Positions 1 through 9,179 of a stretch of DNA of 64,000 nt are shown piece after piece. The position numbers and the translations under genes are program-made. Within the stretch, counting starts at the first letter, position 1. The number at the start of each line of letters is the position of its first letter. This stretch comes from Hysterangium stoloniferum (Eukaryota; Basidiomycota; Agaricomycetes; Hysterangiales; Hysterangiaceae), in the NCBI GenBank assembly GCA_015178975.1, contig WHVD01000084.1, positions 310,001 to 374,000 of the forward strand, given 5' to 3'. The notes beneath the pieces are model-generated. The model was not told the DNA's origin. It made no database searches and saw nothing but the letters and a program-made list of their open reading frames with translations.

Positions 1-130
1 AACAGCTCAGATTGAGGTGACAAGGGATCTGATTGGGCCAACAACTCTGATAGAGGTGGCAAGGGTTTCCAACAGCTCAGATAGAGGTGGAATGAGATGT
101 CCAACTGCCCAGATAGGGGTGGAGTAGCCT
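1..130. repeat. Degenerate short tandem repeat
   Basis: Four imperfect units begin at about 1, 40, 71 and 103. Each carries a variant of AACAGCTCAGATAGAGGTGG and is about 31-39 bp long. No coding potential is visible on either strand. It could be the subterminal part of a repeat that extends off the left edge. Confidence 0.6.
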
Positions 131-570
131 GCTTGCTGCAGTGACACACACAGATGTGGTGAGATGATATGATATGATTGATTGATTGTTCTATTCAAGG
201 CTGGAGCTGAGCTCCTTATATACATTTTAGTCTGAGACATTTAGAAGATTCTAGAAGATTTAATGATGTCATTCTGGGAGGAGTGATGTCATTTAGAATT
301 TTCTAGAATTTTCTAGAGTATTGTGGAAGGTTCTAACTACTTCTAAGACACTATAGAATATTCTTGGCATGATGGAACATTGTAGAATTTTATAGAATAT
401 TCTACAATATTCTATCTAATATTAGTACCTATTAACTAATGTTCCATTGGAAGCCACTGGAATGTTCCAGAGAGTTTCCTGTTTTTGTTGCAGTAGCATA
501 TATGATGACATAATGCTCTCGCGCCTGTGCGCACGCATGACACCCTTCGCGTCTTGTGACTGTCACGTGT
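131..570. other. Non-coding stretch rich in TTCTAGAA-like words
   Basis: No gene is seen. The stretch from about 245 to 430 is AT-rich and dense in TCTAGAA/TTCTAGA variants, which gives it weak internal inverted repetition. From about 520 it passes into a GC-rich segment. Its origin is unknown; it may be part of an old LTR or a MITE. Confidence 0.4.
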
Positions 571-627
571 TGTGACAGTCGCGCGCCTTTGTGACAGTCG
601 CGCGCTTCTGTGACCGTCGCGCGCCCT
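571..627. repeat. Three 19-bp tandem units with a GCGCGC core
   Basis: Units at 571-589, 590-608 and 609-627 read TGTGACAGTCGCGCGC plus three bases, with one substitution in the third. They are followed by degenerate GTGACAACTGTCAC words to about 675. The CpG-rich units stand out because the flanks are CpG-poor, so they are recent or protected from CpG decay. Confidence 0.7.
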
Positions 628-675
628 TGTGACAACTGTCACTGTTGTGATGGTTGTCACTTGTTGTGACGATTT

Positions 676-1128
676 TCCCGCGCGCCGTGTAATAAACGCC
701 AGGCCGGTTTTATATTATTATATAATTATTATATTTACTTTTAGTTAGTATAAATATAATATTTTATTATAATAATATAAAAATATATATATATATTTCA
801 CCTTGGTAATGCGTGAGTATTTCAAATCGCGTTTTGTTGGCGTCGGAGTTTGAAATACCATGTGAATATCACATGATCTTTTCGCGCGCTGTGACTAAGC
901 GCTGAGTCACCGACATATTAATCAAAAAAGAATAAAAGATAAAAATTTAATAACTTGCTCAATTTATATGTTAAAAATACAAATTAAATTGTATAAATTT
1001 AAGATAAATCAAGCAAATATAGTACAATTTTGTCGTCGTGATATAATTACATTTAAATATTTGTTTTCGCAATTTGTTAGGGGAAATTGTTTAAAAAATC
1101 GGAAAAAGCTTAGAAATACATAACACTA
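676..1128. other. AT-rich non-coding stretch
   Basis: No gene or element boundary can be supported. Positions 715-800 are almost pure A/T with (TA)n near 785-797. A short CpG-containing patch lies around 815-915, followed by more AT-rich sequence up to the LTR fragment at about 1129. Confidence 0.4.
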
Positions 1129-1362
1129 GGTGTTAGGGATGGAATGGAACAGGGTGGAGTCTGAAACATGACAGCTCATTTGACCATAATGGGAGTGGAG
1201 CTCAGTTAGAGAGTTGACAGGTTGTCTGGGTGGAGTCCGGTGACTGGTGTGTGGAACAGAGTCGGACATAGACAGGTTTGATGTGCATGGGTCCCAGCAG
1301 GTTGTCCAGTTGTGAACTTTGACTTGGTGGTCTGGATGCCGGCAGGTTTTCCAGTCCTAACA
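1129..1362 (-). repeat. Family A LTR fragment (3' LTR of E1)
   Basis: It matches the terminal ~235 bp of the family A LTRs at 19914-20728 and 32514-33328 and ends at ...CCTAACA. The rest of the LTR is missing on the left. On the minus strand this is the U3 start, TGTTAGGACTGG. The adjoining CAGTACCCTCCCTTTATG reads, on the sense strand, as a polypurine tract next to a 3' LTR. Confidence 0.8.
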
Positions 1363-1564
1363 GTACCCTCCCTTTATGCTGAAGTCCTATAGAGACTCTA
1401 GAATGTGATAAAGTTTGTCGGTTACATATGTGTCAAAGAGTCATGTCAGTTACACATATGTGTCAAAAGGTCATGTGATCTGGAAGGTAAGGTTCAAATG
1501 CAATGGGCCTATATAAAAATTTGAAATAATAAAATTTCTTCTTTTATACCCTCATCATCCATTC

Positions 1565-2460
1565 ATCAAGGGTCCAAAACCAATGCCTTGCAAACCAATC
1601 ACCACTGCCGGGCCCTCCATGGGCTCCCCATATCGGGCTCCACTCACTGCTGTCCAAATCTTGGTGCAGTGGGAGGAGCAGTATTAACAAAAAGAGGAAG
1701 TGGAGAAGAGGGCTAAAGAGGCCGAGGAGGAATTGGAAAGGGAGTACCAGACAGTGCTGGTCATGGAGAAGGAGGCTAAGGAGTAGAGGAAAAAGGATGA
1801 AGAGGAGGTGGTGCAGGTTGCTCCAGAGCATGCCAAAGCAGCCACAGAGAGGGCCATGGTTGCCATGGGGAAGGTAAGTTCTAATGATTTGCATAGTTGA
1901 CTTACTGACTTTTGGTTTCTAGCACAAGGCAGTAGAAGTGGAGTCCGAGTTCGAGGGGGAGGCTGAGAGTCCTCAAAAGGTAAGTGGCAGGTCCATGGGA
2001 ACATCTGGGTACTGACCACATTAACAAAAAACAAGGAAAACAGCTCCAGTCCACTTGGAGGCAAAGGATGACCTGCAGTGTTCCAGTTGTAATGACCAGA
2101 ACACAGACTGTTACTGGAAATCCAGGCGGGGACCAGGCTGTTGGCTCTGTGCACACCTCAAAGTGAGGTGCTCACTGGTCCATGAGCCCATGGGGTCCAT
2201 GGCATGAGAAACAGGTAGCTTAGACAGGCCTGGGGCCTTGGAGGACATTTTGGGGTGAATAGCCATGGGCATAGAGGCCCAGGACCAGTTGCTTGAAGAG
2301 AGCAACCAGATGCAGGAGGACTGTGGTGGAGACACTCCAGGGACTCCACGGGGAGTTCTGGGGGTTCTTGGCAGAATATGGCAGGTATGTGTATACAGAG
2401 CCCCAGGTTGGGAGTTCCAAGGAGCCTGGGGATGAGGATGGGGTCCCTGGGAGCTGGTAG
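1565..2460 (+). pseudogene. asZC antisense zinc-cluster/coiled-coil gene, copy 1 (decayed)
   Basis: This is the antisense gene of E1, lying between the LTR and the pol remnant and running against pol. A TATATAAAA box sits at 1510-1518. The start codon has decayed to ATC near 1565. Exon 1 (to 1873) encodes a charged coiled coil with a GPSxGSPYxAPL lead-in. Intron 1 is 1874-1922 (GTAAGT...CTAG) and exon 2 is 1923-1979 (acidic). Intron 2 starts at 1980, but its acceptor has mutated from AACAG to AACAA. Exon 3 keeps all six cysteines as CX2CX6CX9CX2CX6C, from codon 2079 to codon 2169. Several in-frame stops show it is dead. The Zn2Cys6 reading is from spacing only; the function is unknown. Confidence 0.75.
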
Positions 2461-2555
2461 AACTCCAAAAGGAGTTTAATGAAAGTGGGCAGAAGCATAG
2501 CCCTATAAAGTGAAAAGAAAAACAAATAATAATTTTTTATTAATTCTTCTGTCTC

Positions 2556-2558
<3 letters not shown>

Positions 2559-2586
<28 letters not shown>
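2559..2586. repeat. Poly-T followed by poly-A tract
   Basis: A run of about 16 T is followed directly by about 14 A, making a simple self-complementary block between the tails of the two convergent E1 genes. It is low-complexity sequence and could also be a sequencing or assembly weak spot. Confidence 0.7.
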
Positions 2587-2635
2587 GTGTGAAACATAAA
2601 AGTCCATGGGAGGTCCACTAAGACTTAAGTAAAAT

Positions 2636-3330
2636 AAGTCAGAAACCTGTAAAAGCAAAGAGAGACATAGGGCAACAGGGAAAAATGAAGTGAGTCCAAC
2701 ATATACACAGGGTCTGCAGAATGTGGCTAGAGAGAGGATAGTGGTCCAGATTTGAGTTGGTAAGCTGTGTGAAAGTCAGTGACAATCTCTGCGGCATTAC
2801 TGAGTTCTGTGGCCAAAATCCATGATGTCTCTTCGTCTGTGCCCTTGTAACCTGCCCACTTGACAAGTAAAGCAGATTACAAGTGCATCAATGCTTATCT
2901 ATCTTTGAGTCTAAAATTTGTGAGATTTCAAACTCAGGTTCTCCATCAATAATGACTGGAGGGGGCAGAGATTGCAGGTGGACTGGGATAGTGTTAGCAG
3001 TACAAGGTTCTAGCATAGAAACATGAAATACCAGGTGTACTGTGCACATGCTATCTGGAAGCTGTAGGGTCCATGAAATTGAACCTACTTGTGCTATTAT
3101 TTAAAACAGACCTAAATATTTTTCAGTGAGTTTCTTTGATGGATGGGTAGTCTGGAAGAATTGAGCTTTGACAAAACACAATCACCAATTTTGAAGTTGG
3201 GCGGTGGAATCCAGTTTTTGTCCACTGAATGCTGATATTGCTCTTGGGTGGATTTGATTGCAGTCTGGAGTTCCCTCTGGAGCTCATGGAGGTCTGTGAT
3301 GAACTCTTGACACATCAGGAGTTACAACAT
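2636..3330 (-). pseudogene. E1 pol remnant: integrase C-terminus and chromodomain
   Basis: In pieces on the minus strand this translates to the linker and chromodomain end of a Ty3/gypsy chromovirus integrase. Visible are a PPPNFKIGD-type segment (3112-3315), a VFHVSMLEP-like block around 3010-3040, and a chromodomain with a WAG(Y) core near 2850. The last residues match the PGPLSSL terminus of the better copies. Frameshifts and stops are present. RT, RNase H and the integrase core are missing to the right. It converges tail-to-tail with asZC copy 1. Confidence 0.8.
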
Positions 3331-3335
3331 TTAAG

Positions 3336-3662
3336 GTGGCACTAAAATATTATCTAAACCTGTTTACAAAACTTTAAGTCCTAAAATGGATTTGAACTCA
3401 GTTATTACTTCAATTATAGACATAAGTTCAAGTAAGAATGTAAACTCAAAGTGTGGATATCTGTGGAAAGCATCTAAACCTAAGACTATACTTCAGGTAT
3501 AATTAGGCCCCAAACCTATACACTTGCAACTCCTTTTAATTCTAGTTTAGATGTGATCTGAACTTGTTGTTTACCCCTTATAGAAACCTCAAGTTTGAAT
3601 ATAGGTTTAAAAATAAGTTCTTGTCTCTGAAATTAAGGACTCCTGAGCATTTGCATAGAGGC
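3336..3662 (+). repeat. Degenerate family B-like LTR fragment
   Basis: The words AGATGTGATCTGAACTTG (about 3546) and GAAATTAAGGACTCCTGAGCATTTGCATAGAGGC (split over 3639-3662) correspond, after CpG decay, to the middle and 3' part of the family B LTR at 5656-6171. The copy is cut at 3662 by the family D LTR. The left boundary is approximate. Confidence 0.55.
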
Positions 3663-4424
3663 TGTTAAGAACAGAAAGGTGACTAAGGTCAGAAGGCTGA
3701 TGGAGGCTGAACAGAAGGACTTGGCTTCAGCTTTTATGCTGCACCCTCACAAGTTACTGTCAAGTGTCCTTAAATTTCAGACAGGCGAGAACTAGTCCTA
3801 TTGTGCAATCCTCATGGTAAGTCACTAATTGGAAGTCGAAGGATAAGTTGAGGGTTGGGTTAGAGGGTCAGAGGGTTGGAGAGTCAGAGGGTTGGAGACT
3901 GAGAGTCGGAAACTGAGTATGAGTGAGCGCAAGCAGAGGTGGAGAGTGGATACTTAGAGTGAGACTATGAGAGTTATTTAGGGGTGTTCTGAGTTGATAT
4001 TCTGATTGCTTAGTAGCTACATTACAGCGGGTTTATATATGAATCATTGGCATCTAGAAAATACTAACTAAGGGAAGAGCAGAAATGCCCCAATGACAAA
4101 TAAACTTGACTAAGAACAGGAAGGTTATGATAAAGTTGGAGGCCGTGAATAACTGAGGGTGATAACTACAAAAAAGGAAACAGTTCACGGTATATACGGG
4201 CATAGGTGAGACATAGAATAAATGGATCATCAAAGGATAAAGGGACATATCAGAGTATAACCAGATAGTACAAGTATAATTTGACAGGGGCTGTAGTGGG
4301 GGTTGATCGCCATGAGGGTGTATGTCAGTGTCAGGTTTACTGACGGTGGCCAATACAAAGACATGACAATAACTTGAGGTGATAGTGTTGTCGGTTATCT
4401 TCAGGTTGTGACACGGTTGTAACA
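3663..4424 (-). repeat. Family D LTR (3' LTR of E2)
   Basis: It starts TGTTAAGAACAG and ends GGTTGTAACA, matching the family D LTRs at 57480 and 58863. It contains the shared CTTGGCTTCAGCTT...CTGCACCCTC motif at about 3719-3752. The sequence following it, GTATCTCCCCATTTGG, is a polypurine tract on the minus strand, so this is the 3' LTR of a minus-strand element. It is inserted into the family B LTR relic at a GAGGC pentamer; the partner copy of that pentamer is not found. Confidence 0.85.
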
Positions 4425-4834
4425 GTATCTCCCCATTTGGCCAAAATCCCAAGGAGGCTGAAAATCTAGATCTTGTTACATAAAACTTGTCGGGTACAAG
4501 TGTTGTGTCAAGACGTCATGTGACCTGGTAAAAAAAATTACATATAAAAATTGTAGGAATGCTGGCACTTGAATTTTCAACTCTTTCTCTTCATCCACAA
4601 TGACCATGGGTTCTGGTTCTAGGCCCTTCCCACTGAGAGTGACTGTAACCCCTGCATTGGATCTGAATGGCCCACTGAATGCACAAGATCATAGTCATCG
4701 GCTTGAAGAGAAGAGAAAGGCTCATGAGGAGGAGGAGCAGATAGAGAGAGAAGAACTGAAGGCGATAGAGGTGGTGGAGGTGGAGGAGAAGAGATTTGCA
4801 GAGGAGGAGGCTGCACGCAGGCATTGGGAGGCTG

Positions 4835-5652
4835 TGTTAGGATACACACACAGGCCAGGTTTCCGGAGAAACCCGCGGGATATCTGGTAGGACTTGGCTT
4901 CAGCTTATAGGCTGCGCCCTCGCTAGATCGTGTTGTCCAATTTCAAACGGACGGACGGGGATCCCGGGGAGTCCAGGCGGGGTTTGTGGATCATAGGTCG
5001 TAAGTCAGAGGTCGTGGGTCATGAGTCGAGATAGTTGAGAGGGATAGATGTGCCGGAGCCCACGGGCTCTGACTAGTGCAAGCGATGTGAATTAAGTAAG
5101 GTTTTAGAGTGGAAAATGTTATTAGATTACTGGGGGGAATCTAAGCTAATTTTCTGACTGGATTGTATGTACAACATCTGCCAGTTTATATAGACCGTGG
5201 AATGCATGACATACCAAATCCAGTAATGACGAAATGAAACTAACAAAACATGAAACGGGAATAGTAAACACCAAATTGGTGTTAGGAACGGAACGGAATG
5301 GAGCGGAGTCTGAATCGTGACAAAGCATAACCCATAACGGGAAACGGAGTGGGAGCGGAGTCCTAAATTGTGACAGGTCATTTGACTAAAACGGGAATGG
5401 GGCTCGATTAGAGCGGTGACGGGATTCTAAGTGGGGACCGGTGACTGGTGTGTGGGACGAAGACGGACATAGACAGAGACGGAGTCTGGGGAAGTCCGGT
5501 GACTGATATGTGTCGTAATGAGGTCAAACGTAACAAGTCTTGATGTAACGGAGTCCGGGCGGGAAATCCTATAAACAGACGATTGGTGCTTGTAGCGCGT
5601 GGGGGTGTACGGGTTAGTGCCCAGAGTCCGGCGGGATTGTTCGGTCGTAACA
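4835..5652 (-). repeat. Solo family A LTR, TSD GGCTG, nested in the family B LTR
   Basis: An 818-bp LTR, TGTTAGGATACAC...GTCGTAACA, is flanked by GGCTG at 4830-4834 and 5653-5657. It sits at the very first bases of the family B LTR, so it is the later of the two insertions. It is CpG-rich and carries the shared R-U5 motif at 4890-4925. Confidence 0.9.
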
Positions 5653-5655
5653 GGC

Positions 5656-6171
5656 TGTTACAACCTGTTCCCAGATGTTTCAATATCTGACTTCTGACTT
5701 CTGACTTCTGACCTCCCACTACAGAACATCATAGTTACCGTATCTTCTGCATTCTTCCCTTGTTCCGCATTTGGTAATTTGTCTGTTGACAAGTATTCAC
5801 TCATTTGTTTATTATATTCCCATTTCAAAATACTTCTATTTCCGTCTTATTGTGGTCTTAGTTTGTAGTACAATAACGAGAAGACTTATATTAGTTTCCG
5901 CGAATTTGTACTTTACTTTAGATCTGATATCAACTTAGTTTCTTATTCCCTCTTCTGTCTTTCTGTACGCTCGATATTCAGAACTCTTCGGAACTCTGAA
6001 TATCCGTATCTTCCATTGTAAGTCTCACCTTTGAAATTAAGGACTTTTGAGCATTTGCATAGAGGCACGGCACATAAGCTGAAGCCAACATCCTGACCCT
6101 ATCCAATAGTTCCTGACTTCCTGGTGACTTTCTGATAGTTTCGGAATACGTTCCCGACATGGCACTTAACA
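5656..6171 (+). repeat. Solo family B LTR, TSD GAGGC
   Basis: It starts TGTTACAACCTGTTCCC and ends GACATGGCACTTAACA, in the orientation opposite to the E5 LTRs. The TSD GAGGC is at 4828-4832 (left of the nested family A LTR) and 6172-6176. It interrupts exon 1 of asZC copy 2; removing it restores the coiled-coil reading frame. Confidence 0.9.
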
Positions 6172-6217
6172 GAGGCCGAGCTTGTGAGAGAAAAGCAGAA
6201 GGAGGTGGCTAGGGTGC

Positions 6218-7461
6218 TGTGAGGTATCAGCATTATATATCTCATAAGGTTCTCTTAATTTTCTTTGAATTATTTAATATTTTCTCAAATTTATTGTATT
6301 TTTATTATGCAAACTATGAAAAATTAAGGCCTTATTCCTTTTAACTTGCATAATAATAGCATATATGGGTTCATATTATGCTATTATTACTTATTTAATT
6401 TATTATAATTTTTAACTAATTATTTTGCATTTATCTACTTAGTTATTGCTTTGTGGCACTTGCTGCACCCTTGTTTGTGCTTTTTTAGTGTCATGTGACC
6501 TATTAGATAAGCCTCCGACCTCGGGATATCATACAGTCATGGATGTGACTGTAATGACATACTCAAGTCATCATTTTGCTTCCACTGACTCAGTATTTGC
6601 TTTCATCCTGGGACCACAGCCTTGAACCTTCAAGTTCAGGCTTAAATTGAAGCCCTTGTCTCAGACTGGGGAGTCATAGGATCAAAAAGGGGTAATAAAT
6701 AGTTAGACATGATATCATAAAATAATTAAATAGTTAAATAATTAGTTATCAAAATGTATATAAGGAGGGCCAGAAATCCACAATAAATCATCTTATCACA
6801 CACATATTTTACAGCACAGCTCATGTATCTCATCATCCTAAGGGCAATAATACTGTAGCCTTAGTCTGATATATTAACTGCAAGCACCTACACTTGCAGA
6901 ATCTAGAACTCTTTGTCAGCACTCTTGAACTTAGCTAATCATCTAAGTTCCCCCAGCCTCACAGCTAACCTTTAGGCTTATTAAATACATAATAAACCTA
7001 ATAAGTATTCTTACTGAAATCCCTGCCAACACTTAGATTATTCAAGGCCCATACCTAAGTTAGTGAATTAATCAAGTACAAGTACACAAGAAATCCAACA
7101 CAAATTATCTTCTCTATTAATAAAATATTTAACACCTCTTTGAATATCTATTAATAATTACAAATAAGCATACAAGAAACCAAAGCTTTATATCAAGTCT
7201 CTGCTAAGTTACTGCACATATACTCAGCTTCTAGCCCCTATTCTCAAGGAATAGCTGTTTATTTGCTAAAAGAGTCATACACAGTTCTATTGAACCTTTC
7301 AATAATCAAAATAAGCATTGATTTCAGTTGTTTAAGCTTAATACTGCAACTAATTAATCTATCAGTATTTAAATTACTGGACCTTTGCTTGTTTTATTGT
7401 TGAAGCTTTGTGACACTATAGCATTTATTGAGCTATCTGAGAAACCCCTAAATACATTACA
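6218..7461 (+). repeat. Solo family G LTR, TSD GGTGC
   Basis: A 1,244-bp sequence, TGTGAGGTATCAG...AATACATTACA, is flanked by GGTGC at 6213-6217 and 7462-7466. A TATATAAGG box at about 6756-6764 suggests plus is the sense strand. Relatives lie at 33334-34440, 37904-38542 and 42967-43487. It interrupts exon 1 of asZC copy 2. No internal region of this family is present in the window, so its coding part is unknown. Confidence 0.85.
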
Positions 7462-8311
7462 GGTGCAAGCCAAGGAGGTGAGGAAGAAGGTGGGAGGGTA
7501 AGATGAGTTGGGAGTGTCATTGCACTTGTGACCTCTCTGACATCCTTTTACAGCACAAAGCAACAACACCATCAGATACTGATGGTGAAGAGGATGAAGA
7601 GGAAGAGGAGGAAGTGGCAGGGCCTTTGAGCCATAAGGTACATATGTCTGTGTTCTTATTTATTATTTTAGTTTTTACTAATTTCAGTAACAGAAACAAA
7701 AATTGGCCCCCAGGGTGGGGCCTGAAACAATCCAAAGTGCAATCAATGCACTACCTGAGGTCAAGTCTGCCATCAATGGGCAAATGGTTGGGGCCACACA
7801 TGTGAAGAATGTGTGAGTCAGAAACTTGGGTGCATATTCCCAGGTACCAACAATAACGGGCCATATCAAGAGCATCAGGCAGATGCCTTAGAAGAACAAA
7901 ATCAGCTCCTGTTCACTTATCTTTTGGAGATGAGACAATATTGTGAAGAGAAATTGAAGAACGAAGTGCTAATTGGTGAACGGCTGCGAATACTAGGCTT
8001 GGGGTTGGACAACCAAGTGAGTGCAATGGTATACATTGGGGAGCAACTTGAACAATACTTGGAAGCTTTGGGTTCTGAAGGTGTAGGGCCTGGTGTTGAA
8101 AACGTTAAAGAGGGATTGAAGAACATTGGTGAAAAGGAGATATTGGAAGCCAAGGAAGAGGGGGAAATTGGAGGAGAAACTTTAGAGTAGTTAGAAATAT
8201 AACAGTTTTTAACTTTAAATTGTGCATGAACTTGAAAGTTGGAAATGCCAAACAGTGAGTAGAAAAATGACTTAAACAACAGACATGAGGCATAATCAGA
8301 AAAGGGTCGGT

Positions 8312-9131
8312 TGTTAAGTTGCGTGCAGAGCTTAGTGGAGGGTTTCCAGAGAAACCCACAGGAAAGCCGGTAGGACTTGGCTTCAGCTTATAGGCTGCAC
8401 CCTCATGAGATCGTGTCATCCAATTTCAGATGGGCGGACAGGAATCCTGGGGAGTCTGGGAGTAGTTGGAGGTCGAGGGGTGATGAGTTGGGAGTTGAGT
8501 AGTAAATAGTTGGAGGTCAAGTGATAGAGGGTTAGAGCCTGTGGGCTCCGATGAGTAAGAGTGGTGTGTTTAAAAGAGGAGAATAGAGCAGAAAATATAC
8601 TGAGATTACTGGAGAGAATCTAAGCTGATTTTCTGACTGGATTGTATGTACAACATCTGCCAGACTATATAGACTGTGGAATGTATAACATACCAAATCT
8701 AGTAATAATGAAATCTAAACTAGCAAACATGAAATGGGATAAGTAAACACCAGATTTGGTGTTGGGAATGGAATGGAGTGGAGTGGAGTCTGAATTGTGA
8801 CAGGTAGTTAAACCATAATGGGAATGGGGCAGAAATGGAGTCTGAATTGTGACAAGTCATTTGACCATAATGGGAATGGGGCTCAGTTAGAGAGCTGTTG
8901 GGTTTTCCAAGCAGAGTCCAGTGGCTGGTATGTGGGACAGGGTCAGAGATAGACAGGAATGGGTTCCGGTGGGTATTCCAGTGACTGATGCATGAAGTGA
9001 TGAAGGTTGAGCATGACAGGTCTGACATCCAGAGTCCAGCAGGTATTCTAGTAAACTGATAACTGGTGTGTTCAGGGTGCAGGTGCATATAAGTTAGTGC
9101 CTGGAGTCCAGCGGGTTTTCCAGTCGTGACA
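8312..9131 (-). repeat. Solo family A (old variant) LTR, TSD TCGGT
   Basis: An 820-bp LTR, TGTTAAGTTGCGTGC...GTCGTGACA, is flanked by TCGGT at 8307-8311 and 9132-9136. It lies between the stop of asZC copy 2 and the pol end of E2. It belongs to the same subfamily as the LTRs of E3 at 12139 and 34684. The same insertion junction reappears in inverted orientation at 37058/37059. Confidence 0.9.
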
Positions 9132-9179
9132 TCGGTTTACTGCATAAATCTAGAGAGAACCTAAGGGACCAGGTTTGTT

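Larger units (their letters stand above)
4600..8190 (+). pseudogene. asZC antisense gene, copy 2 (E2), split by three LTR insertions
   Basis: The ATG at 4600 opens exon 1, which encodes a Glu/Arg-rich coiled coil. Removing the solo LTRs and one TSD copy each gives a single open exon: 4600-4832, then 6177-6217, then 7467-7498. Intron 1 begins GTAAG near 7499 and ends TTTTACAG at about 7552. Exon 2 is a run of Glu and Asp (to about 7638). Intron 2 ends near 7692. Exon 3 has six cysteines in the CX2CX6CX10CX2CX6C pattern, codon 7738 to codon 7831, with one TGA in place of Arg. A long helical segment rich in Glu, Gln and Leu then runs to the stop at 8190. The phase between exon 2 and the Cys frame is off, so a small indel is likely. 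Upstream lie a TATAAAAA-like box near 4541 and TCATGTGACCTGG near 4513. Confidence 0.75.

Noticed and set aside
571..627. CpG island or promoter of a host gene
   Set aside because: Only three tandem 19-bp units, with no ORF or other promoter feature on either side.
1544..2154. Minus-strand frames over asZC copy 1
   Set aside because: Leu/Ser-rich reverse translations of the charged plus-strand gene, with no motif and no start context.
7813..8190. Independent small host gene on the plus strand
   Set aside because: Its frame joins the Cys cluster and exon structure of asZC copy 2, and it has an inverted duplicate with the same flanking LTRs.
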